Source: CAYRXM01 sp964428175 (GTDB taxonomy: Bacteria > Chloroflexota > Anaerolineae > JAFGEY01). From it: DNA of 6,597 bases. The stretch is from positions 1 through 6,597 of the forward strand of contig CAYRXM010000197.1 in NCBI GenBank assembly GCA_964428175.1, given 5' to 3'. Numbering within the stretch: the stretch's first letter is position 1; each line of letters opens with the position of its first letter. The position numbers and the translations under genes were made by a program. The notes beneath the pieces were generated by a model, which worked only from the letters and a program-made list of their open reading frames with translations, did not search any database and was not told where the DNA came from. This document shows, piece by piece, positions 1-5,955 of the stretch.

Positions 1-39
1 AATATGGCAAAAAAGCAATTTTTTTCACCTTTGGCGCAT

Positions 40-1608
40 TCAGTCCCCCCCCCCTAACACCGCCAGCACCACCTCGCGCGGCACACCGTCAACCATTTCG
101 ACCTCGCCGATCCGCCGGGGCAGAACCCAGCGCAGGGTTTGGCCCTGTTTTTTCTTGTCGCGGTGCATCGCTGCCCAGATCGCGTCGGGGTCGAAGGGCG
201 GGCACTCGACCGGCAGGCCGTGGGCCTGGAGCACCCGGGCAATCTGCTCCGGCAGCACAGGGTCGGCCTTGTCCAGTGCGACGGCGATCCGGGCCGCCGC
301 CACCATCCCGATGCTCACCGCTTCGCCGTGGCGCAGGGTAAAGCCGCTCAACTGCTCCAGCGCGTGCGCGGTGGTGTGCCCCAGGTTGAGCGTCGCGCGC
401 AGGCCGCACTCAAAGGGATCCTGCTCGACCACGTCGATTTTCACCTGCAAGGAGCGGGCAATCCAGCGCGCCCACGGGCCCGTTGAGCCTGTCGAAACGC
501 GCTCGTGGGCCAGCTCCTCAAACAACTCCTCGTCGGCCAGTACACCGTGTTTGATCAACTCGGCCATCCCGGAGGCGACCTCGCCGGCGGGCAACGTGCC
601 CAGCACGTCGGGATCGATGACCACCAGGCCCGGCTGCTTGAACGCACCGACCAGGTTTTTGCCCTGCGGCCGGTCGACTGCCGTCTTGCCGCCCACGCTG
701 GCATCGACCATGGCCAGCAGCGTCGTCGGCGCCTGGATCACCGGCAGGCCGCGCATAAAGGTCGCCGCGGCGAACCCGGCCACGTCGCAGACGACGCCGC
801 CGCCCAGGGCCAGCACTGCCCCGCTGCGATCCAGCCCGCCGTCGAGCATTTGATCGTACAAAAACGCCAATGTGTCCAGTGTTTTGTATTGCTCGCCGTC
901 GGGCATGGTGCAGGAAAAAGGCGACAGCCCGGCCGCGCGCAGCGCGTCGAGCACACGGTCGCGGTACAGCGCGCCGACGGTGGGGTTGGAAACCACGGCG
1001 ACTGCGCCGGTTTTGCTCCACGGCTTGACCAGCTCGCCCAGCTGGTCCAGCAGCCCCGCGCCGATGTGGATGGGATAGCGCCCGCCCGGATGGTTTACCG
1101 TCAGCAAGATCGAAAAAGCCTGTTCGATCACACGCGCGGCAATCTCGTCGACGGCCAAATCGGTGGTGTCGATCTGGCGCGGGATGGCGGCGTAGGCTTC
1201 CTGCCGCCCGGCCAGCAGCCGCTCGATCTCGGCCCGGCGGTCGGTCACGTCGAGCAGGGGGCGATCCTGTGCGGCGGCCAGGCGGGCCAGGAGGGTATCG
1301 ACGCCGGCGGTGAGGCAAAAGGCCGGGCCGCAGGCGATCATGCGCCGGCGGTTACCCGCGTCGACCAGCGCGCCGCCGCCGGTGGCGATGACCAGGCCGT
1401 CGCGGCGGCTCAATTCTGCGCATAAATCAGCTTCAATTTCTCTAAATTTCGCCTCACCGTCCTCGGCAAAGAGGCGTGAGATGGCCTTGCCGGCTCGCCG
1501 CTCGATTTCGCCGTCCATGTCGACAAAGGGCCGGTTCAACCGCCGCGCGACCTCGCGCCCGACACTGCTTTTTCCGCTGCCCATAAAACCGGTCAAGATG
1601 ATATTCAT
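40..1608 (-). CDS. aroKB: Bifunctional shikimate kinase / 3-dehydroquinate synthase (AroK–AroB fusion)
   Basis: This 522-aa cytoplasmic fusion enzyme catalyses two shikimate-pathway steps: DAHP to 3-dehydroquinate (AroB part, NAD and a divalent metal) and ATP-dependent phosphorylation of shikimate (AroK part). Residues 1–165 are shikimate kinase, with P-loop GFMGSGKS at 7–14, Asp30/Asp32 in VDMD, Arg56, the ATGGG turn at 76–79, lid DRPLL near 116 and Arg135. Residues ~168–522 are DHQ synthase: DGEQYKT at 237–243, the NAD-binding GGGVVCDVAGF at 269–279, VGGKTAVD at 305–312, likely metal ligands Glu350 (AELIKHG), His411 (NLGHTTAH) and His427 (LRHGEA). Length suits a fused enzyme, and all key residues I can check are present, so both halves look active. 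The ATG overlaps the stop of the upstream small ORF (ATGA), suggesting translational coupling. Oddities are a palindromic element at residues 367–380 and a run of ten G encoding the Gly-rich C-terminus. Confidence 0.97.
   Translation of the reverse strand: MNIILTGFMGSGKSSVGREVARRLNRPFVDMDGEIERRAGKAISRLFAEDGEAKFREIEADLCAELSRRDGLVIATGGGALVDAGNRRRMIACGPAFCLTAGVDTLLARLAAAQDRPLLDVTDRRAEIERLLAGRQEAYAAIPRQIDTTDLAVDEIAARVIEQAFSILLTVNHPGGRYPIHIGAGLLDQLGELVKPWSKTGAVAVVSNPTVGALYRDRVLDALRAAGLSPFSCTMPDGEQYKTLDTLAFLYDQMLDGGLDRSGAVLALGGGVVCDVAGFAAATFMRGLPVIQAPTTLLAMVDASVGGKTAVDRPQGKNLVGAFKQPGLVVIDPDVLGTLPAGEVASGMAELIKHGVLADEELFEELAHERVSTGSTGPWARWIARSLQVKIDVVEQDPFECGLRATLNLGHTTAHALEQLSGFTLRHGEAVSIGMVAAARIAVALDKADPVLPEQIARVLQAHGLPVECPPFDPDAIWAAMHRDKKKQGQTLRWVLPRRIGEVEMVDGVPREVVLAVLGGGD
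45..54. repeat. C10 homopolymer (G10 on coding strand) at the 3' end of aroKB
   Basis: Ten consecutive C bases encode the terminal Gly-Gly-Gly and the first base of the last Asp codon of AroKB. Gain or loss of one base would bypass the TGA at 40–42, and both alternative frames stay open to the window edge. Such tracts can slip in replication and are prone to sequencing error. Confidence 0.95.
470..510. repeat. 41-bp palindromic (REP-like) element inside the aroB half
   Basis: The arms GCCCACGGGCCCGTT (470–484) and AACGCGCTCGTGGGC (496–510) pair over 15 positions with one mismatch and one G·T. The 11-nt loop holds the centre of GTTGAGCCTGTCGAAAC. That core resembles short dispersed repeats I recall from many bacterial genomes (TTCGACAGGCTCA type). 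It is read in frame as residues 367–380 (AHERVSTGSTGPWA), lying between the metal-ligand Glu350 and the next conserved helix. The hairpin is directly visible; its status as a dispersed repeat is from memory. Confidence 0.7.
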
Positions 1609-1811
1609 GGCTCATTTCCGCCCGATTCGTTTTCGATTTGGTTGGTGGATGAGTTTTGGGGCGCGGCGCGCAGCCCATGGCAAACGTTTTCGCCGCGCAT
1701 GCGTGGGCAGCAGCGGTAATGCGTGCATTCCGTACACGGAATTTTGACCAGCCGTCGCTGCGTCTTGTGCCTGGGTTTTTTGCGCGGCGAAACGTCAGTC
1801 TGCTGGCTCAC
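1605..1811 (-). CDS. Small cysteine-rich protein of unknown function (68 aa)
   Basis: I do not recognise a named family. The frame starts with GTG, preceded at a 6-nt spacing by a perfect GGAGG (1818–1822). The GTG lies 17 bp inside the end of the GNAT gene, and the stop overlaps the aroKB ATG as ATGA, so the gene fills the whole gap between its neighbours. The N-terminus is basic (SPRKKPRHKTQRR). The centre carries CTECTHYRCC plus a later Cys (residues 26, 29, 34, 35 and 44), which could bind a metal or an Fe–S centre; the last ~20 residues are polar and probably disordered. No signal peptide or membrane segment is seen. An inverted repeat (1685–1794) lies entirely within it, so the region might instead be structural DNA or RNA that happens to be open. 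The ribosome binding site and both overlaps favour a real gene. Confidence 0.55.
   Translation of the reverse strand: MSQQTDVSPRKKPRHKTQRRLVKIPCTECTHYRCCPRMRGENVCHGLRAAPQNSSTNQIENESGGNEP
1685..1794. repeat. 110-bp segment bounded by near-perfect 14/15-bp inverted repeats
   Basis: CGTTTTCGCCGCGCA (1685–1699) is the reverse complement of TGCGCGGCGAAACG (1781–1794) except for one extra T. Between them is a perfect 7-bp dyad, ATTCCGT-AC-ACGGAAT (1727–1742). The segment ends directly at the GNAT stop codon. I see no target-site duplication and no T-tract, so neither a transposon nor a terminator is supported. It could fold in the mRNA between GNAT and aroKB. Confidence 0.6.
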
Positions 1812-2289
1812 CGCTTGCCTCCGTAACACCGAGTTCTTTGTGGTACAACAACACCTCAAACGGGCCCCAAGTAGTCCGGCCAAACTGCCGGTAGCCGTTT
1901 TTCTCATAGAACCGCTGCGCGCCGACCTGCACCGTCGTCGTGTCGAGGATCAGCCGCGTGTAGCCCAACTCGACTGCGCGGGCTTCCAGCCGGGTCAAGA
2001 TGGCCTGCCCGCAGCCGCGACGCTGGCAGTCAGGGTGGACGCGCATGCGCTTGATTTCGGCGCAGGTTTCGCTGTTTTGCCTGAGCGCGCCCATGGCCAC
2101 GATCCGACCGTCCAGCAGGCCGACCAAAAACTCGCCGCCGTCCAGATAGATGGCTTCGATTTTGTGCAGGTCGTCGTCCCACGGGCCGTTGCCGCCGTGT
2201 GCGCCGACCTGGTTCAGGGCCAGGTTGTGCAGCCGCCACACCGCATCGCGGTCGGCAGGTTGGTAGCGTCGAATTTCAAGTTCAGACAT
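1795..2289 (-). CDS. GNAT-family N-acetyltransferase
   Basis: This 164-aa protein has the length and layout of a single-domain GNAT enzyme, which transfers an acetyl group from acetyl-CoA to an amine. The acetyl-CoA-binding motif A is KRMRVHPDCQRRGCGQAIL (80–98), with the Q/RxxGxG/A pyrophosphate loop at QRRGCG (89–94). Strand β5 and the following helix are RLILDTTTVQVGAQRFYEKNGY (112–133), where FYEKNGY is the usual motif B end. The substrate cannot be read from the sequence. It starts with ATG 23 bp after the stop of the upstream glycosidase-like gene, with only a weak TTGGAA as ribosome binding site, so it is probably translated from the same mRNA. Its 3' end overlaps the small Cys-rich ORF by 17 bp. 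No signal peptide; cytoplasmic. Confidence 0.92.
   Translation of the reverse strand: MSELEIRRYQPADRDAVWRLHNLALNQVGAHGGNGPWDDDLHKIEAIYLDGGEFLVGLLDGRIVAMGALRQNSETCAEIKRMRVHPDCQRRGCGQAILTRLEARAVELGYTRLILDTTTVQVGAQRFYEKNGYRQFGRTTWGPFEVLLYHKELGVTEASGEPAD
1818..1822 (-). promoter_or_regulatory. Shine–Dalgarno GGAGG for the small Cys-rich ORF
   Basis: On the minus strand GGAGG is followed by six bases and then GTG at 1811–1809. It sits within the last codons of the GNAT gene. It is the most canonical ribosome binding site seen ahead of the starts in this window and is the main reason for calling the short ORF. Confidence 0.6.
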
Positions 2290-2312
2290 AAAGTTCCAAG
2301 ATCAAAACATAT

Positions 2313-4415
2313 TCAGGGCATTTGCCGCAGCCCTTCCCAGCGCACCTGCCAGCGGCCATCGTCTGGAAAGCCGGGTGCTGGGCGGTCGGGCGCGCCGTCC
2401 CAACCGGCGGCCATCATGGCCACGGCCACAAGCAGCCCGCCGTTGCCGGGCAGGTAAAGCGGCAGCCGCTCCGATTGATAGTTGTGCCCGTTGGCCAGAT
2501 AGCGATTCTTGACCGCGTCGATGAACAGCGCGTCGATGGCTTTTTCTGGCTGCTCCAGGCGCGCCGCCGCCATCGCCAGCAGCGGATAGTCCCAGCCCCA
2601 GGTGGTCGGCCAATCCCAGGTGCGCAGGACGTGATCCAGAGTGCGCCGCATCGTCTGCGGATCGATCAGCGGCGTCGGCGGGACCAAGCCCCAGGCGCCC
2701 AGCATCGACGGGTGATCGTGAGGAACGGTGTATGGCGGCGTTTCGATCGCCGTGTAAACACCGTCCTGGACGGTGGGCTGCGCGAGCCGGCGCAGCACCC
2801 GCTCCCAGTGCGGATGCCGCGCCAGGCCCAGCCGTTCGCGCCACTGCTGGGCGATGTCCAGCGCCCAGTGCCAGTAGGCCAGCTCAAAGGTGGGGTTCAG
2901 CGTGCGCACCCGGTCGCGCCCATAGCTTTCCTGCGCCGGGATCAGCGCCGGACCGAGTACGTAGCGCTGGCCGGCCTCGTCCCACGCCGCGTAGGAAGCC
3001 ATGAACTCGGCAGTCTCTAAAACGATCTCCCGGTATCGCTCCAGCGTTTCTCGATCCGGGCGCGCCCGGTAGCACAGTTCGGCATAATAGATGGGGTGCG
3101 GCTGCTGCCAGATCAGGAACACACCCACGCTGCTTGGGCTGTCCTGCCCGTCCGGATCGATCATTTTGGGCCAGCGCGCGCCGCGATAGCCCTGCCGAGC
3201 CGCGGTTTGCCGGGCCAGGGGCAAGATCGATTTGTACCAGGGCAGGCTGCGCTCCAACAGCGGCAGGCGATCCCACAGCATAAAATGCGCGGCGTGCCAC
3301 CAGTGCATCTCCAGGTGCGCCTTGCCGTACCAACTGTTGCAGACCAGCCCGGTCTCCTGTGGCGGCATCGATCCCGCGCACTGGATCGCGGTGAGATACT
3401 GCGATAACACCACTCGCCGTTCCAGCTCGGCAGCGCGAGGATCGGTGCAGGCGGAAAAATCGACCGCGCCGCCGCCCGCCCAGAACTGCGCCCAGTGTTC
3501 GGCGGCGGCCGCGCGCACATCCGCCCAAGCGGGCAATTCGGCCTGGAAGCCAGTCCGTCCAACGATCTCACCCGGCGCAAAAGCCAGCACGATTTCCAGC
3601 GGCCCGCCATCCCGCCGGTCGATATCGACCGTGTGTTCGGCGACGAGCCGGATGCGCGCGGATTCCGAGCACTGCACGCGCACAAAATAACGGTCGCCGT
3701 CGAGGGTGCGGGTCAGCGCGGCCCGGTTCCCTTCGATGTGGGCCTGCGTGGTGTGTCGCTCTGGGTGCTGCCAGTCGGCGGCGCTGCCCCATTCATCGCT
3801 GCTGTAGGGAAAAGCCAGCGAGATCGCCAGCCGTCCTGATGCCAGCAGCGGCGAATCGACGCGTACCCCCAGCAGGTCGCGCGTGGGGTGGCACACCGTA
3901 TGCACCTCGACCGGCTGGCCTTCAAACTCGAAGCGGCTGCTCAGCAGCCCGGCCCACAGGTCGAGTTCCTGGTGCGGGCAGAGCACATCCTCGATCATAG
4001 CGGGCGAGCCGTCTACCCTGGTCAGCCGCAGCCCGATTTGTCCCAGGTGAAGGCGGTGTGGGTTGGCGCGCAGCCAGTTCGCCGCCGGCGTGTATTGGCC
4101 GCCGGCGTCGAGACCCGATAAATAGGGCACGATGCGCCCGGCGACCCGATAGTCTTCCAGGGCATCCTCCTGCCGGTAGCCGGCCGGATTCGGCATGCTG
4201 TGCCAGCCCCACTGCGCGTGCGTGCCCAGCGGCATGCCCTGCTGGTGATAGTCGGGAAAGGTTTGCAGGCCGGTGATGTCGGCGGTAAAGGCGAACTCGC
4301 CGTTGCCCACGCTGAGCGGGGTCAGTGGATCGAGCCGCTCGATGACAACGGTGTGTCGTGTCACCAATGCGCGGCGGTCGATGGGCAGATCGAGTGCCAG
4401 GCGGATTGCATTCAT
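2313..4415 (-). CDS. Six-hairpin glycosidase-like protein (GH65/GH95-like superfamily), intracellular
   Basis: This 700-aa protein has two parts. Residues ~15–300 look like the β-sandwich N-domain of GH65-type enzymes, opening with LTPLSVGNGEFAFTADITG (31–49), equivalent to the GNG motif of that superfamily. Residues ~320–700 look like an (α/α)6 barrel, with the Trp/His-rich NSWYGKAHLEMHWWHAAHF (360–378), a QESYGRDR segment (495–502), FELAYWHWALDIA (510–522), TWDWPTTWGWDYPLLAMA (599–616) and a YLPGNGGLL C-terminal motif (654–662). Glu and Asp residues in these motifs are candidate catalytic acids, but I cannot assign them. Enzymes of this fold hydrolyse or phosphorolyse oligosaccharides; the substrate here is unknown. 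There is no signal peptide, so action on imported sugars is likely. ATG is preceded by AGGA at 9 nt. It probably heads the run with GNAT, the small ORF and aroKB. The superfamily call is firm, the exact GH family is not. Confidence 0.85.
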   Translation of the reverse strand: MNAIRLALDLPIDRRALVTRHTVVIERLDPLTPLSVGNGEFAFTADITGLQTFPDYHQQGMPLGTHAQWGWHSMPNPAGYRQEDALEDYRVAGRIVPYLSGLDAGGQYTPAANWLRANPHRLHLGQIGLRLTRVDGSPAMIEDVLCPHQELDLWAGLLSSRFEFEGQPVEVHTVCHPTRDLLGVRVDSPLLASGRLAISLAFPYSSDEWGSAADWQHPERHTTQAHIEGNRAALTRTLDGDRYFVRVQCSESARIRLVAEHTVDIDRRDGGPLEIVLAFAPGEIVGRTGFQAELPAWADVRAAAAEHWAQFWAGGGAVDFSACTDPRAAELERRVVLSQYLTAIQCAGSMPPQETGLVCNSWYGKAHLEMHWWHAAHFMLWDRLPLLERSLPWYKSILPLARQTAARQGYRGARWPKMIDPDGQDSPSSVGVFLIWQQPHPIYYAELCYRARPDRETLERYREIVLETAEFMASYAAWDEAGQRYVLGPALIPAQESYGRDRVRTLNPTFELAYWHWALDIAQQWRERLGLARHPHWERVLRRLAQPTVQDGVYTAIETPPYTVPHDHPSMLGAWGLVPPTPLIDPQTMRRTLDHVLRTWDWPTTWGWDYPLLAMAAARLEQPEKAIDALFIDAVKNRYLANGHNYQSERLPLYLPGNGGLLVAVAMMAAGWDGAPDRPAPGFPDDGRWQVRWEGLRQMP

Positions 4416-4446
4416 GTTGCTATATCCTATCCCGAATAAACCGGAA

Positions 4447-4547
4447 CTGAACAGGGCCTATCTGCCCGGGACGAAATTCTTGCCTAAAAAGCAACGATCT
4501 TGGAGGATAGGCTCTTATCTTGTTCTCTCTCATTTTTCCCTGTTCAG
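4447..4547. repeat. Interrupted inverted repeat in the spacer before the glycosidase-like gene
   Basis: CTGAACAGGG (4447–4456) and CCCTGTTCAG (4538–4547) are perfect 10-bp inverted repeats; the second contains the stop codon of the DUF218 gene. A nested 7-bp pair, GCCTATC (4456–4462) with GATAGGC (4506–4512), shares one base with the outer arm. A competing pair, CCTATCC (4426–4432) with GGATAGG (4505–4511), could instead fold next to the AGGA ribosome binding site. No gene is seen in this 128-bp spacer and no convincing promoter. A structured leader is possible but unproven. Confidence 0.5.
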
Positions 4548-5521
4548 ACATAAAACGTTGTGTCCCGATGTACTGGTGCGATATCGCCTTGCGCCAGATA
4601 GTGAGCAATCCCGCGCCCTTCTTTGATCACTCGCCGGGCCGCTTCCGGGTGCTTGTGCCAGTCGGTCAGGGGCAGCCCGTCCGGTTCGTAGGTGGTGGCA
4701 AAGAAGCAGATGCCGGGTGGGCAGTGCTGTTTGAGCGTCATCAACGCACGGCGGGCGTGATACCACTTGGTCACGGCGACGATCGAGTGGATGTTGTCAA
4801 GGCCAATCCGGACGTCGATCAGAGGCAAGGCCAGGGTGACGTTTTCCAGCGTGTTGGCCGAGCGATCCTCGACAATGATCTGTTCTTCTGACACGCCAGC
4901 CTGTCGCAAAATATCCAGATGCGTCTGCGCTTCGTTGATCCCGGTATTGCGATTGGGCCCGCCGGTCAGCACGATATGCCGCACCACGCCGCGATTGAAC
5001 AGATCGGCGGCGATGCGGGCGGGTTCCAGATGGGCGGTGCCAAAGACAAAAGCCAGGTCGGCGCGCAGCGGTTCGGGGGTATGCGCATTGAGCAAGTCGG
5101 CGATGCGGGCCGCTTCCGGCCAAGCTAACTGTGCGGCATTTTCGAGGGTCAGATCGGCCGGGAAATAGGCCATTGCTGTGTCGCGCACGTCATCGAGCCA
5201 TAGGTGGCGTTGATCCAATGTGCTGGTCACAATGACACGGTACATGTGCCGGTGGAAGATTTTCACACCGCACAGGTCGAAAATGCAGTCTTGCCACGGC
5301 CGCTGGAGCGGATCGCCAAAGACCTCGATCTCGCGCCGTTCCGGCGTGTTGGCGGTGTTGAACACCAGCGCGGCTCGGGCCTTGAGCAGGCCAACCGGCA
5401 CGCCTTCGCCGCTGTCGCCTTCCAGAAATTCGTAGGCCGCGCCGGGACGGATCACCCGGTCGATCCAGCCCTTGAGGATCGCCGGCGGCTGGCCCCACCA
5501 GTAGCGATGTTCACAATCCAT
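4544..5521 (-). CDS. Truncated flavodoxin-like quinone reductase fused to a DUF218 (YdcF/ElyC/SanA-like) domain
   Basis: Two unrelated domains share one open frame. Residues ~7–120 match the C-terminal half of NAD(P)H:quinone reductases with the flavodoxin fold: the WWGQPPAILKGWIDRVIRPG signature, then FLEGDSGEGVP, LVFNTANTPERR, FGDPL and FDLCGV. The usual first ~80 residues, with the FMN phosphate-binding loop, are absent, so flavin binding is doubtful. Residues ~155–315 form a DUF218 domain: ADLAFVFGTAH, the TGGPNRNTGINEA segment with the expected Glu, EDRSANTLENV and AVTKWYHARRA, all typical of YdcF/ElyC proteins, whose biochemical role is poorly defined. No membrane anchor is present, unlike SanA/ElyC. 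I chose ATG at 5521 (325 aa) because AAAGGG lies 8 nt upstream; a GTG at 5545 would add eight residues but has a poor ribosome binding site. The stop lies 128 bp before the glycosidase-like gene. Confidence 0.88.
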   Translation of the reverse strand: MDCEHRYWWGQPPAILKGWIDRVIRPGAAYEFLEGDSGEGVPVGLLKARAALVFNTANTPERREIEVFGDPLQRPWQDCIFDLCGVKIFHRHMYRVIVTSTLDQRHLWLDDVRDTAMAYFPADLTLENAAQLAWPEAARIADLLNAHTPEPLRADLAFVFGTAHLEPARIAADLFNRGVVRHIVLTGGPNRNTGINEAQTHLDILRQAGVSEEQIIVEDRSANTLENVTLALPLIDVRIGLDNIHSIVAVTKWYHARRALMTLKQHCPPGICFFATTYEPDGLPLTDWHKHPEAARRVIKEGRGIAHYLAQGDIAPVHRDTTFYV

Positions 5522-5560
5522 ACGGAATGCCCTTTCTGATTGCACGTATTGTGCTGCCTG

Positions 5561-5566
5561 AGTATA
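5561..5566 (-). promoter_or_regulatory. Possible −10 box TATACT for the flavodoxin/DUF218 gene
   Basis: TATACT on the minus strand lies about 40 bp upstream of the chosen ATG and would give a ~33-nt leader. No good −35 hexamer is found 16–18 bp upstream, so this is only a candidate. Some promoter is expected here because terminators separate this gene from the one upstream. Confidence 0.25.
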
Positions 5567-5648
5567 AGCGATATGGACTCAAGCCCGATCAGTCGGTCTG
5601 ACGATGACAGATTGTATCTCAGTCTTTTGTTTCACACAAACGAGCAAC

Positions 5649-5685
5649 AATGAAGGCCAACGAACGCAGTTCGTTGGCCTTTATT
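5649..5685. terminator. Strong terminator-type hairpin, bidirectional
   Basis: AAGGCCAACGAAC (5653–5665) and GTTCGTTGGCCTT (5669–5681) form a perfect 13-bp stem with a GCA loop, extendable by A–T pairs to 5649/5685. On the plus strand it is followed by TTTATTTAT, a usable U-tract; on the minus strand the tail (CATTGTTG) is poorer. No plus-strand gene is seen to need it. It lies between two minus-strand genes and may act as the second of two tandem terminators. Confidence 0.75.
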
Positions 5686-5734
5686 TATGTACTGTGGGGC
5701 ACAATGCACATCACCCTTTATACTCACGTCCAAG

Positions 5735-5763
5735 ATTGTACTCGATAGCCCGGCAGGGCACAA
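5735..5763 (-). promoter_or_regulatory. Weak sigma70-like promoter candidate between the two terminators
   Basis: On the minus strand TTGTGC (−35, 3 of 6 consensus) is separated by exactly 17 bp from TACAAT (−10, 5 of 6). Transcription would start near 5728 and meet the hairpin at 5649–5685 after about 45 nt, so it could yield a short RNA of roughly 80 nt or run on into the DUF218 gene. This is pattern evidence only. Confidence 0.25.
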
Positions 5764-5792
5764 ATGATCGTGAGCGTCACGATGTGGTGTGC
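5758..5792. other. Long imperfect hairpin in the gene-free spacer
   Basis: GCACA (5758–5762) pairs with TGTGC (5788–5792), and ATCGTGA (5767–5773) pairs perfectly with TCACGAT (5777–5783) across a GCG loop; a symmetric 4×4 internal loop separates the two stems. No U-tract follows. It could be an operator dyad or part of a small RNA. Apart from this, the terminators and the weak promoter pair, I see no gene in 5546–5865. Confidence 0.5.
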
Positions 5793-5808
5793 AACTTTAG
5801 ACCTAATC

Positions 5809-5838
5809 AAAAAAGGAGCGGCCCGGCCGCTCCTTTTT
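5809..5838. terminator. Bidirectional rho-independent terminator
   Basis: GGAGCGG (5815–5821) pairs with CCGCTCC (5827–5833) around a CCCGG loop, flanked by A6 on the left and T5 on the right. The structure is therefore a classical terminator on either strand, with a T6 tail on the minus strand. It lies 27 bp after the TGA of the aminotransferase remnant, in the right place and direction to have served that gene before it was lost. Confidence 0.9.
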
Positions 5839-5865
5839 GTGGTCTTGCGGTCTGGGTTTTATTTT

Positions 5866-5955
5866 TCAAGCCATTGCTCGCAATGCATCGCCCAACCGTT
5901 GAATCTCTTGCACTGTATTATAGTGCACCGCTCCAACGCGCACCATTCCGCACCC
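5866..5955 (-). pseudogene. C-terminal remnant of a cysteine-desulfurase-like class V aminotransferase
   Basis: In a different frame from the overlapping NTPase ORF, the minus strand reads GMVRVGAVHYNTVQEIQRLG followed by DALRAMA and a TGA at 5866–5868. The VRVG...HYNT..EI.RL..AL pattern is the typical C-terminus of PLP-dependent cysteine-desulfurase family proteins (family knowledge, TIGR01976-like). Upstream of about 5955 this frame loses resemblance to the family, and the neighbouring frame becomes recognisable NB-ARC sequence. None of the ~400-residue catalytic part is present. The terminator 27 bp downstream fits an original gene end. Only about 27 residues support the call, so the family name is probable rather than certain. 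Confidence 0.6.

Noticed and set aside
1..39. A/T-rich stretch after aroKB as a terminator
   Set aside because: A6 and T7 runs can pair weakly, but there is no GC-rich stem, so I could not support a rho-independent terminator.
505..1425. Long plus-strand open frame (306 codons) opposite aroKB
   Set aside because: It lies wholly antisense to a gene with clear catalytic motifs, its translation is low-complexity and Ala/Gly/Gln/Arg-rich, and it matches no family I know. High third-position GC commonly creates such mirror frames.
1724..1735. GCATTCCGTA shared with the start region of the DUF218 gene (minus strand near 5521)
   Set aside because: A 10-base match between two sites is expected many times by chance in a window of this size counting both strands, and neither site shows other operator features.
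2322..3020. Plus-strand 232-codon open frame opposite the glycosidase-like gene
   Set aside because: It is a mirror of the coding frame, with no recognisable domain or ribosome binding site; the minus-strand frame carries the conserved motifs.
5653..5838. Hairpins considered as a CRISPR or attachment site
   Set aside because: The stems differ in sequence, show no regular spacing or integrase gene, and fit terminator structures better.
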